Notes under the pieces: model-generated | Database searches by the model: none | Seen by the model: the letters and a program-made list of their open reading frames with translations, nothing else | What the model was told of the DNA's origin: nothing | Shown here: positions 1 to 5,584 of the stretch, one piece after another | Position numbering within the stretch: position 1 is the first letter of the stretch | Layout of the letters: each line of letters begins with the position of its first letter | NCBI GenBank assembly: GCA_017999235.1 | Contig: JAGOBN010000316.1 | Span: 1-5,584, forward strand | Direction: 5' to 3' | DNA: 5,584 nt | Source: Anaerolineales bacterium | Lineage (GTDB): Bacteria; Chloroflexota; Anaerolineae; Anaerolineales; UBA6663 | Translations under genes and position numbers: made by a program

Positions 1-1
1 C

Positions 2-1204
2 GCCGGCGCCCTGTCGTTCGGCATGCAGGATGTGGCCCGCACCACGCTCACCCTGCGCCGCACGGTGGTGGTGCGCAACATGTCCAACAAGCGCGTCACC
101 CTGAACATCGCGCCCACCTTCCGCTACGCGGCCGACCAGGCCAGCGGCGCGGTGACGGTGAGCGCGCCGGCTTCCGTGAGCGTCCCGGCCCGCACCGGCG
201 TCGGCTTCAGCGAGCGCCGCTTCACGGTCACCCTGACCGTGGATGGCACCAAGCTGCCAGCCTGGACCATGAACTCCGGCAGCCGCGGCGGGAACGCCAA
301 CTTCCTGACGGGCATGGAGTTTGACGGCTACCTCAACCTGACCGACGCCGCCAACGCCAGCAACAACATCCACCTGCCCTGGCACATCCTGCCGCGCCAA
401 GCCGGCGACGTGCGTCCCGAAGACAGCAAGGTGGAGATGGAAGGCACGTCCCTCCAGTCGTTCAAGCTGCGCAACAGGGGCGTCGCCATGGCCACCGTGG
501 ACGCCTACTCCTTGATCGGCCGGAATCCGTTCCAGAACGCCGCCGGACCGGTGGGGACGGGCTTGCCGGCGCTGACCCTGAAGGCGGTCGGCTCGACCAC
601 CATCCCGGTGGCGGCCGGCTTCTGCTCGGCCAACCCGTCGTTCGTGATGCAGTTCGCTATCAACACTTACGAGCGGCAGACGCACGCCAACTATCCGGCC
701 GAGTTCGACCTGTACCTGGATACCAACCAGGACGGCGCGTCGGATTACGTGCTCTACAACGCCGAGAACGGCGGGTTTGCGGCGACCGGTCAGAACCTGA
801 CCTGGGCGGTGAACCTCGCCACCGGCAGCGCCTCGGCATTCTTCTACACCGATCATGCCACCAACAGCGGCAACACGGTGTTCACGATCTGCGGTGAGCA
901 GATCGGGATGAACGCCGCCAACGCCGGCCAGCTGATCAACGTGGACGCCTACCAGTTTGACAACTACTTCACCGGCGCCCTGACCAGCTACATCGAAGGC
1001 ATGACGACCTCGGTACTGGCCGAGCGCTATATGTCCTTCGGCGCCGATATCGCCGCCGGCGCCACCGAAGCGTGGGACGTGTACGACTTCGGCGCCAACG
1101 GCACGACCGAATCGGGGTTGCTGTATGTGTTGGACGCCGACCGCGGCACGCGCAGCGGCACGCCGGCCAACAACGAAGCGCTCCAGATCCGAGTTCTGCC
1201 GTAA
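2..1204 (+). CDS. Subtilisin-like (S8 family) serine protease, C-terminal portion, 5'-truncated by window edge
   Basis: The reading frame is already open at the left edge (first full codon at base 2) and ends with TAA at 1202-1204, giving 400 visible residues. The Met at base 23 lies inside a domain, so it is not the start. Counting from that Met, residues 1-130 form a beta-rich Fn3-like domain of the type that follows the catalytic domain in large secreted subtilases. It contains the stretches RTVVVRNMSNK, EFDGYL (99-104) and LPWHILPRQA (118-127). Residues 225-290 form a second beta domain with a calcium-loop-like D-T-N-Q-D-G-A-S-D at 233-241. The catalytic Asp/His/Ser region would lie upstream, outside the window, so protease activity is inferred from the tail alone. 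The protein ends in ALQIRVLP with no LPXTG, transmembrane anchor or YLPL-type tail, so it is probably released or held by other means. Another secreted enzyme with the same accessory domains cannot be excluded. Confidence 0.78.
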   Translation, partial: AGALSFGMQDVARTTLTLRRTVVVRNMSNKRVTLNIAPTFRYAADQASGAVTVSAPASVSVPARTGVGFSERRFTVTLTVDGTKLPAWTMNSGSRGGNANFLTGMEFDGYLNLTDAANASNNIHLPWHILPRQAGDVRPEDSKVEMEGTSLQSFKLRNRGVAMATVDAYSLIGRNPFQNAAGPVGTGLPALTLKAVGSTTIPVAAGFCSANPSFVMQFAINTYERQTHANYPAEFDLYLDTNQDGASDYVLYNAENGGFAATGQNLTWAVNLATGSASAFFYTDHATNSGNTVFTICGEQIGMNAANAGQLINVDAYQFDNYFTGALTSYIEGMTTSVLAERYMSFGADIAAGATEAWDVYDFGANGTTESGLLYVLDADRGTRSGTPANNEALQIRVLP

Positions 1205-1239
1205 GCGGCGCTTCTTACCCGCGTAAGTTTTAGCCACAA

Positions 1240-1276
1240 GACGGGGGGCCCCGCGCGGGCCCTCCGTCCTGTTTTC
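1240..1276 (+). terminator. Rho-independent terminator after the protease gene
   Basis: A 12-base-pair stem, GACGGGGGGCCC (1240-1251) with GGGCCCTCCGTC (1257-1268), closes a five-base loop CGCGC and contains one G-T wobble. It is followed by CTGTTTT (1269-1275). A weaker hairpin sits just upstream: CTTAC (1214-1218) with GTAAG (1223-1227), followed by TTTT (1228-1231). The first of these arms can also pair with GTAAG at 1201-1205, which overlaps the stop codon. The strong stem lies 36 bases after the stop codon and separates this gene from the next. Confidence 0.75.
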
Positions 1277-1291
1277 CAGGGCGGTGGAGCT

Positions 1292-2233
1292 ATGCTGAGG
1301 CACTTGAAGGCGCGTCATCCCCGGAGTTTAGCCGTGCTCGGCGGCCTGCTGGTCGAACTGGTGGTGGTGCTCGGCGCGCTGACGCTGTGGCCGCAGCCGC
1401 CGGCCCAGGCCCAGCCGGCCGACGCGCTCGGTAGTTGGCCGCTCACGCTGGTCTCGGGCGGGCCGCAGCCGGCCACCTGGAACTTCTCCAACGCGCTGGG
1501 CATCGACCCGGTCACCAATGCCGCCCAACCGGGCCGCGCCGGCCTGGCGCTGCAAGAGGCGGTGCTGGATATCAGCCCCACGCTCTACGCCCTGGACGCC
1601 AGCCTGGTGGTCAGCGTGGACGGCCAGCAGTTCGTGGCCCCCGATACGGTGACGGCCACCGCCAGCACGATCGCCACGGGCGAGATTGATCTGGCCGGCC
1701 TGCGCGCGGCCATCGACTTCGCGGCCCTGACCACCCGGCCGACCCTGCGCACGCTCATCAGCCTGCGCAACCCGCAGAGCGTCACCGTGACTGTGTCGGT
1801 CGCCTTCGCCAGCAATGTCGGCGCCGGCGCCAACGCGCTCTCCACCCTGGCCACGGGCGGGCCGGCCCTTACCCCGGCCGACGCCTGGCTGGTCACGAGC
1901 GATTCGGCCACCATCCCCGCACCAGATGTCCTGCACGTGTTCTTTGGTCCACTGCGCCCGCCCGGACCCGCCGCCGCCGACCAGATCGTCTTTGAAGATC
2001 AGGGGCCGGAAGGGGCGGTCGTCACGTACACGGTTTCACTCCCGCCAGCGGTCACCCAGCGCCTGTTGTTCTTCACTGAGCTGGGCGCGCCAGGCACGGG
2101 GGTGGCCGCCGCCGCCGCCTATGCCGCGCCGGATCAAACCAGCGACTTGTTCACCGGGCTCACCCAGACCGAACGGCAGCAAGTCATCAACTGGTTTGGA
2201 CACCGGACGTATCTGCCGCTGATCAATCGGTGA
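1292..2233 (+). CDS. Secreted protein of unknown function with C-terminal YLPLINR tail
   Basis: The 313-residue product is complete and I do not recognise its family. The N-terminus has basic residues (R3, K6, R8, R11), then a long hydrophobic stretch at about 13-33. A signal-peptidase-like A-Q-A/Q site at 38-41 follows, so it is probably exported. The mature part is rich in Ala, Thr, Val and Pro, with alternating patterns typical of beta-sandwich proteins (for example LDASLVVSVDGQ and PQSVTVTVSVAF). It has no cysteine and no catalytic motif that I can see. The last 25 residues are a short polar helix-like segment (LTQTERQQVINWFGHR) followed by YLPLINR-stop. That tail resembles the C-termini of many secreted Chloroflexota proteins and may be a sorting or surface-attachment signal; this is inference. 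ATG at 1292 is chosen because it gives the complete signal peptide and follows GGTGGAG (1283-1289), although the spacing is only two bases, which is short. Terminators on both sides suggest a single-gene unit. It could be structural or adhesive rather than enzymatic. Confidence 0.85.
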   Translation: MLRHLKARHPRSLAVLGGLLVELVVVLGALTLWPQPPAQAQPADALGSWPLTLVSGGPQPATWNFSNALGIDPVTNAAQPGRAGLALQEAVLDISPTLYALDASLVVSVDGQQFVAPDTVTATASTIATGEIDLAGLRAAIDFAALTTRPTLRTLISLRNPQSVTVTVSVAFASNVGAGANALSTLATGGPALTPADAWLVTSDSATIPAPDVLHVFFGPLRPPGPAAADQIVFEDQGPEGAVVTYTVSLPPAVTQRLLFFTELGAPGTGVAAAAAYAAPDQTSDLFTGLTQTERQQVINWFGHRTYLPLINR

Positions 2234-2234
2234 A

Positions 2235-2304
2235 CCGCCGGCCGCGGCGGCAACAGCGGCCTGCTCAAGCCGGCCCGGGAACGCTTCCGGGCCGGCTTCT
2301 GTTT
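2235..2304 (+). terminator. Rho-independent terminator after the secreted protein gene
   Basis: A 14-base-pair stem, AAGCCGGCCCGGGA (2267-2280) with TTCCGGGCCGGCTT (2285-2298), has a four-base loop ACGC and one G-T wobble, and is followed by CTGTTT. A smaller hairpin, CCGCCG (2235-2240) with CGGCGG (2245-2250), lies between it and the stop codon. The main stem is nearly symmetrical and flanked by A and T on the two sides, so it could also act on the other strand, but no convergent gene is seen. Confidence 0.78.
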
Positions 2305-2389
2305 AGTCGAACGCCGCTTCCCCAGCACAAAACTCCAAACCCTGCCTTATCTCAACCGGATGCTGACGAAAATGCCAGAAAAAGTTCTA

Positions 2390-2395
2390 TATAAT
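2390..2395 (+). promoter_or_regulatory. Candidate promoter -10 element for the phosphoesterase gene
   Basis: TATAAT matches the housekeeping-sigma -10 consensus exactly and lies in the most AT-rich part of the window (about 2365-2420), downstream of the second gene's terminator. Transcription would start near 2402. The -35 match is poor. At the ideal 17-base spacing there is only CGAAAA. The nearest TTGACA-like hexamer is CTGACG at 2363-2368, with a 21-base spacer, which is too long. No extended -10 TG is present. If real, the promoter gives a 5' untranslated leader of about 325 bases. The match could be chance in an AT-rich patch. Confidence 0.4.
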
Positions 2396-2409
2396 TTAGG
2401 TATGTTTTG

Positions 2410-2420
2410 GGTTATTATCA
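2410..2420 (+). repeat. Left copy of direct repeat GGTTATTATCA
   Basis: GGTTATTATCA matches GGTTAATTATCA at 2665-2676 apart from one inserted A. The copies are 255 bases apart and bracket the GC-rich hairpin block. This copy lies 15 bases downstream of the candidate -10 element, where an operator could sit. It could equally be one half of a target-site duplication or a chance match. Confidence 0.4.
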
Positions 2421-2664
2421 GGATCTGAGCACCTGGCCCAGGCAAAAAGACCAGGTTGGCAAATCGGCTTTCACCACATAACCATCCTGTCGTATCGATC
2501 AAATGCGTTAGGACTGCCCGCCGAATCGGGTGGTGTGGCTATTCCACGCTCCAGCCTGGAGACCGTGTCCCGGCCAGGGGGCCGGACAGCTGGGCGTGTT
2601 TGGCTGCCGGAGACGGGCCGGGAAAGGAGGCCAGTTCAGAATACAAAACCCAAGCTTGAACCGA

Positions 2665-2676
2665 GGTTAATTATCA
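2665..2676 (+). repeat. Right copy of direct repeat GGTTAATTATCA
   Basis: This is the partner of the repeat at 2410-2420, with one extra A. It lies 38 bases upstream of the ribosome binding site of the phosphoesterase gene. Its left part, with the preceding A (AGGTTA, 2664-2669), can also pair with TAACCT at 2701-2706, just before TTTTG. Confidence 0.4.
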
Positions 2677-2713
2677 TCCGCTAGCCTAAACTGACGCGTC
2701 TAACCTTTTGTTC

Positions 2714-2721
2714 AGAAGGAG
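2714..2721 (+). promoter_or_regulatory. Ribosome binding site deciding the GTG start
   Basis: AGAAGGAG contains a near-perfect Shine-Dalgarno core (AAGGAG, 2716-2721), with seven bases between it and the GTG at 2729. It selects this GTG over the in-frame TTG at 2708, which lies upstream of the site and would put extra residues before the signal peptide. Confidence 0.8.
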
Positions 2722-2728
2722 CCCGCTT

Positions 2729-5584
2729 GTGAAACTTAGATTGTTCCACATCACCGTCCGCCTCGCCCTAGTTGCCAGCTTCGCCTATGGCCCAACGGCC
2801 GGCACCTTGGCGGCGCCAGCGGGCCGCCCCGACACCCCCCCAGCCGCCATCTTTTTCGCCGCCGATGGTTTGCGGCAGGACCTCGTCCAAGATTACGCCC
2901 AACAGAAGCTCTTACCGACCCTGCGAGAACTGCTCAAAGAGGGCGCTTCAGCCGCCGACGGCGGCCTGCTCACCCAGGCCCCGCCCAATACCGGCGCCGG
3001 CTGGTACAGTCTGGCAACCGGCGCGTGGGCGGGTGTGCATGGCTCCACCAACAACACCTTCCATCGGAACGGCGCCCCCCTGAGCACCCGCACCGGCTCC
3101 TTCGATGCTGGCGTGCTGCAGGCCGAGACCTTGGCGCAAGCCGCCGAGCGCGGCGGTCTGAAGGTGGCGCAGGTGGAGTGGGCCGGCGGCCGGAACGGCG
3201 TCATTGCCGGGCCGACGGTCGATTTCCGCGGTTTCTTCTCCGGCCGCGGCGTGGCCACCAATTTTGTCGGCGCCACGGATGACGCGGCCTTTGTGGCCTC
3301 CTTTGGCCTGCAGTTTGACCACCCGGCCGGCTTCGCGGGTCAGGCGGCTTTCCCCGGCGCCGCGCCCGTTGACGCGGCCGGCTGGGTGAACGTCCCCCGG
3401 AGCTACAGCCCGGCCAAGGAAATGCGCCTGCGCGTGCTCGATTTCGGCGTGGATAAGTACGGCCTGGACGCCTACATCTTTGACTCCACCAACGACCGGA
3501 AGGTCAATTACAACCGCGTACTCTTCGCGCGGGCTAAGGACGGCGCCCAGGCGGTGGCCACCTTGGCGCGCGGCCAGTGGGCGGATGTCAAGGTCAAGAT
3601 CTCCGGCGGCGCGTTGGACGGCAAAACGGCCGGCTTCCTGGTCAAAGTAGAAGCGCTGAGCGGTGATTTATCCCAGGTGCGCTTGTTCCATACCTCCGTC
3701 AGCCGCGCCATCGCCAGCTGGCCGGGCTGGTCGGAACCCGGCTTCACGGGTGACTTTGAAGAGTACGTGGCCCAGAAATTCACCACCTCCACCGCCGCCG
3801 ACTTCGCCATCCTCGAGGCCGGCGTGGTCAGCGAAGAGACCTACGTGGAGCAGGGCCTGTTCTGGGAAAAGAGCACCCATCCGCTGCTGCGCTATATCGC
3901 CAAGAAATATCAGCCGGACCTGCTGCTGGTGGGGTATCCCCTCACCGATGAATTCCAGCATCAATTCCTGGGGCTGATCACGCCTGGGCTGCCCAATGGC
4001 GCCCCGAACCCGGCCTATGACGATGTCCAGGTGAACGGCACGCCGGACGGCCGCGTCAGCCAGCGCGCGGCCTTCATTCGCCGCGCTTATCAAGGCGCCG
4101 ACGCCACCCTGGCCCTGGCCCAATCCCTGATGCCCAAAAAGGCCACCACTTTTGTGGCCTCGGACCATGGTTTTGCGCCGCAATTCCTGGCGGTGGATGC
4201 CAGCCGGGTGCTGGTGGACTTGGGCCTGCTCTCGCGGCCGCAGACTTCCAACTGCCGGCCGGCCACCGGGGAGACCCTCGGCAAAGCCGTCGCCTGCTGG
4301 GCGGGCGGCACGGTGCAGATTTATCTCAACCTGGCCGGCCGCGATCCGGCCGGCGCCGGGTTCACCCAGATCCCGGCCGCCCAGGAAGCCGCCACGGTCG
4401 CGCAAATCAAGGCCGCCTTCCTGGCCCTGAGCGACCCCAACGACTGGACCGGCGACAGCGTGCCCGAAGGCTGGCTGGTGATCGACCGCGCCTACACCAA
4501 AGCCGAGGCCCGCTACATCCCCAATGGCCCGGACAGCACCGCCGATATGGCGCATCCTACGCGCACAGGCGATCTGGTGGTCTTCGCTTATCCGCCCTAC
4601 CAGTTCGACGCCGCCACCCCCGGCACGCTCGTGGCGCGTTCGGCGTTCTTTGGCCAGCACGGCTATGTGCCGGATGTGCAGAACCTGGACGCGAACATCA
4701 ACATGCGCGCCACGTTCCTGGCCGGCGGCGAGGCCATCCGCCAGGGCGAGTTCGCGGGCTTGCGCACGATTGATCTGGCCCCCACCCTGGCCTACCTGCT
4801 GGGCATCCCCCAACCGCAGCACGCGCAAGGTGTGGTGCGCCTGGATCTGCTCCGCGAAGCCCGCTCGGCCACGCTGGTTCCCATCATCGGCCTGACCGAC
4901 TTTCACGGCCAGCTCGACCCGACCACCGCGGCCTTTGACGGGCTGAACATCCCGGTGGGCGGCGCCGCGCAACTGGCGACCTGGTTCGACCAGGAAGCGG
5001 CCGCCTTCGCCGGCCAGCCGGCCTTCTTGTTCGCCTCCGGCGACAACGTGGGCGCCTCGCCCGCCAACTCCGGCCTGCTGCAGGACCGGCCGGCCATCGA
5101 CGTGGAGAATGCCTGGGGGCTGGACGCCACCTCCTACGGCAACCATGAGTTTGACTACGGTCTGCCGCGCCTGCTGGCGCACCAGGACCGCGCCAACTTC
5201 CCCTTCTTGGGCGCCAACATCGTGGACGCCGCCACCGGCCTTAATCCCGAATGGGTCCAAGGCACGCACGTCTTCACTTACCCCAATCGGTCGGACGACG
5301 GCGATGACCCGCTGCGCATCGGCGTCATCGGCATCGAGCTCACGGAGACGCCGGAGCTGGTGAGCGCCGGCGCCACCGCCGGCCTGGCCTTCCTGGATGA
5401 GGCCGCCACTATCCGGGCCGAGTCCGAAAAACTGCGCCGGCAAGGGGTCCGCATCCAGGTTGTGCTTATCCACCAAGGGACCGCCAACGGCGTGAACGCG
5501 GTGGACGGCAACCCGGCGATCCCGTGGAACGGGCCGATTGTCGACATCGCCAACCAGCTCCAAGACACCAGCGTGGACGTGATT
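2729..5584 (+). CDS. Secreted two-domain phosphoesterase: NPP-like phosphodiesterase fused to 5'-nucleotidase, 3'-truncated by window edge
   Basis: The frame is open from GTG at 2729 to the window edge, giving 952 residues and no stop. Residues 1-30 look like a Sec signal peptide ([10 protein letters not shown], hydrophobic core, cleavage near TLA/AP). Residues 38-705 are an alkaline-phosphatase-superfamily diesterase of the nucleotide pyrophosphatase/phosphodiesterase type. Its expected active-site residues are D46 (ADG), nucleophile T88 ([13 protein letters not shown]), N109 (HGSTNN), D407 and H411 (TDEFQH), D479 and H480 (SDHG) and H644 (GQHGY). About 215-325 is an inserted beta-rich segment. 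From 716 a calcineurin-like 5'-nucleotidase begins: D724 and H726 (TDFHG), D772 (GDN), N805 and H806 (GNHEFDYG) and H915 (LIHQG). The later GH-x-H/Q motif and the nucleotidase C-terminal domain would lie beyond the window. Family knowledge suggests the first domain cleaves phosphodiester or pyrophosphate bonds to give nucleoside monophosphates and the second removes their phosphate, outside the cell. The substrate is not shown by the sequence. A strong ribosome binding site and a long leader precede it. Confidence 0.92.
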   Translation, partial: MKLRLFHITVRLALVASFAYGPTAGTLAAPAGRPDTPPAAIFFAADGLRQDLVQDYAQQKLLPTLRELLKEGASAADGGLLTQAPPNTGAGWYSLATGAWAGVHGSTNNTFHRNGAPLSTRTGSFDAGVLQAETLAQAAERGGLKVAQVEWAGGRNGVIAGPTVDFRGFFSGRGVATNFVGATDDAAFVASFGLQFDHPAGFAGQAAFPGAAPVDAAGWVNVPRSYSPAKEMRLRVLDFGVDKYGLDAYIFDSTNDRKVNYNRVLFARAKDGAQAVATLARGQWADVKVKISGGALDGKTAGFLVKVEALSGDLSQVRLFHTSVSRAIASWPGWSEPGFTGDFEEYVAQKFTTSTAADFAILEAGVVSEETYVEQGLFWEKSTHPLLRYIAKKYQPDLLLVGYPLTDEFQHQFLGLITPGLPNGAPNPAYDDVQVNGTPDGRVSQRAAFIRRAYQGADATLALAQSLMPKKATTFVASDHGFAPQFLAVDASRVLVDLGLLSRPQTSNCRPATGETLGKAVACWAGGTVQIYLNLAGRDPAGAGFTQIPAAQEAATVAQIKAAFLALSDPNDWTGDSVPEGWLVIDRAYTKAEARYIPNGPDSTADMAHPTRTGDLVVFAYPPYQFDAATPGTLVARSAFFGQHGYVPDVQNLDANINMRATFLAGGEAIRQGEFAGLRTIDLAPTLAYLLGIPQPQHAQGVVRLDLLREARSATLVPIIGLTDFHGQLDPTTAAFDGLNIPVGGAAQLATWFDQEAAAFAGQPAFLFASGDNVGASPANSGLLQDRPAIDVENAWGLDATSYGNHEFDYGLPRLLAHQDRANFPFLGANIVDAATGLNPEWVQGTHVFTYPNRSDDGDDPLRIGVIGIELTETPELVSAGATAGLAFLDEAATIRAESEKLRRQGVRIQVVLIHQGTANGVNAVDGNPAIPWNGPIVDIANQLQDTSVDVI

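Larger units (their letters stand above)
2402..2713 (+). other. Long non-coding, hairpin-rich leader or small inserted element (unassigned)
   Basis: No convincing gene fits here, and I could not match it to a known riboswitch, tRNA, tmRNA, SRP RNA or RNase P RNA. Several stems can be read directly: ACCTGG (2431-2436) with CCAGGT (2451-2456); CACCAC (2472-2477) with GTGGTG (2530-2535); GTGTGG (2533-2538) with CCACGC (2544-2549); CTCCA (2549-2553) with TGGAG (2557-2561); and GTCCCGGCC (2567-2575) with GGCCGGAC (2580-2587), with one bulged C. A long-range pairing CTGGCC (2433-2438) with GGCCAG (2629-2634) could close a multibranched fold. An alternative helix, CCCGGCC (2569-2575) with GGCCGGG (2616-2622), competes with the local hairpin. 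Some of this is expected by chance in GC-rich DNA. Overlapping stems, such as those sharing 2431-2438 and 2530-2535, cannot all form at once. The region lies between a candidate promoter and a good ribosome binding site, so a regulatory leader is one reading; a remnant of a small mobile element is the other. Confidence 0.35.

Noticed and set aside
1328..1936. A 202-codon minus-strand frame opposite the secreted protein gene
   Set aside because: Its product is Arg/Gly/Gln-rich without motifs and it is fully antisense to a gene with a clear signal peptide and C-terminal tail.
2488..2494. CTGTCGT as half of a Pho box before a phosphatase gene
   Set aside because: A Pho box needs a second copy 11 bases away. 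The sequence there does not match, and the site lies well inside the presumed leader.
2456..2659. A 67-codon open frame starting with TTG in the non-coding gap
   Set aside because: There is no ribosome binding site before the TTG, the composition is not protein-like, and the region is better explained by RNA-like hairpins. I also considered the end of a degraded transposon gene (TnpB type) but found no zinc-finger or catalytic motif.
2402..2713. Known riboswitch classes (c-di-GMP, c-di-AMP, cobalamin, SAM, TPP, FMN) or a transposon guide RNA
   Set aside because: Short fragments look similar, such as GGCAAA and GCCGAATC, but the conserved cores and their order are missing. No nuclease gene accompanies the region.
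4330..4365. Dense GCCGGC/GGCCGG palindromes, here and across the window
   Set aside because: They follow from frequent Ala-Gly codon pairs (GCC GGC) in GC-rich coding DNA and are in phase with the reading frame. No separate signal is needed.
3668..5563. A 631-codon open frame on the minus strand
   Set aside because: It lies antisense to the phosphoesterase. The forward frame has a signal peptide, a strong ribosome binding site and two full sets of catalytic motifs. The minus-strand translation is low-complexity, rich in Gly, Arg, Gln, Val and Ala, with no recognisable motif. Long antisense frames are common in GC-rich genes.

Overview
The window is GC-rich DNA with three genes in a row on the + strand. 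No minus-strand gene can be supported. All three products look exported. The first is the C-terminal part of a subtilisin-like protease, cut by the left edge. The second is a 313-residue secreted protein of unknown function. The third is a very large secreted phosphoesterase, cut by the right edge. The likely source is a member of the Chloroflexota (Anaerolineae-like), probably an environmental genome. This is inference from three things: high GC, the wording of the protease Fn3-like region (EFDGYL, LPWHILPR), and a C-terminal YLPLINR tail of a kind I associate with secreted Chloroflexota proteins. There is no rRNA or marker gene to confirm it.

Layout. 2-1204: protease tail, followed by a strong hairpin terminator (1240-1276). 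1292-2233: secreted protein, with its own terminator (2267-2304). 2299-2728: about 430 bases without a convincing gene. This gap starts AT-rich, with a perfect TATAAT at 2390-2395, and then becomes a GC-rich stretch full of hairpins. A near-identical 11/12-base repeat flanks that stretch (2410-2420 and 2665-2676). It looks like a long leader of the third gene or a small inserted element. 2729-5584: the third gene, open to the window edge.

The main result is the third gene. Its forward frame is open for all 952 visible codons. Residues about 38-705 form an alkaline-phosphatase-superfamily phosphodiesterase (NPP-like) with the expected metal ligands and nucleophile visible. From about residue 716 a second, unrelated phosphoesterase begins: a calcineurin-like 5'-nucleotidase with the D-x-H, GD, GNHEFD and H motifs. 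One exported chain would therefore carry both a diesterase that can release nucleoside monophosphates and a monoesterase that can remove their phosphate.

Working together: terminators after genes one and two and a separate promoter before gene three suggest three separately transcribed genes rather than an operon. The shared theme is extracellular breakdown of polymers and phosphate esters, consistent with nutrient scavenging. This link is inferred from context only.
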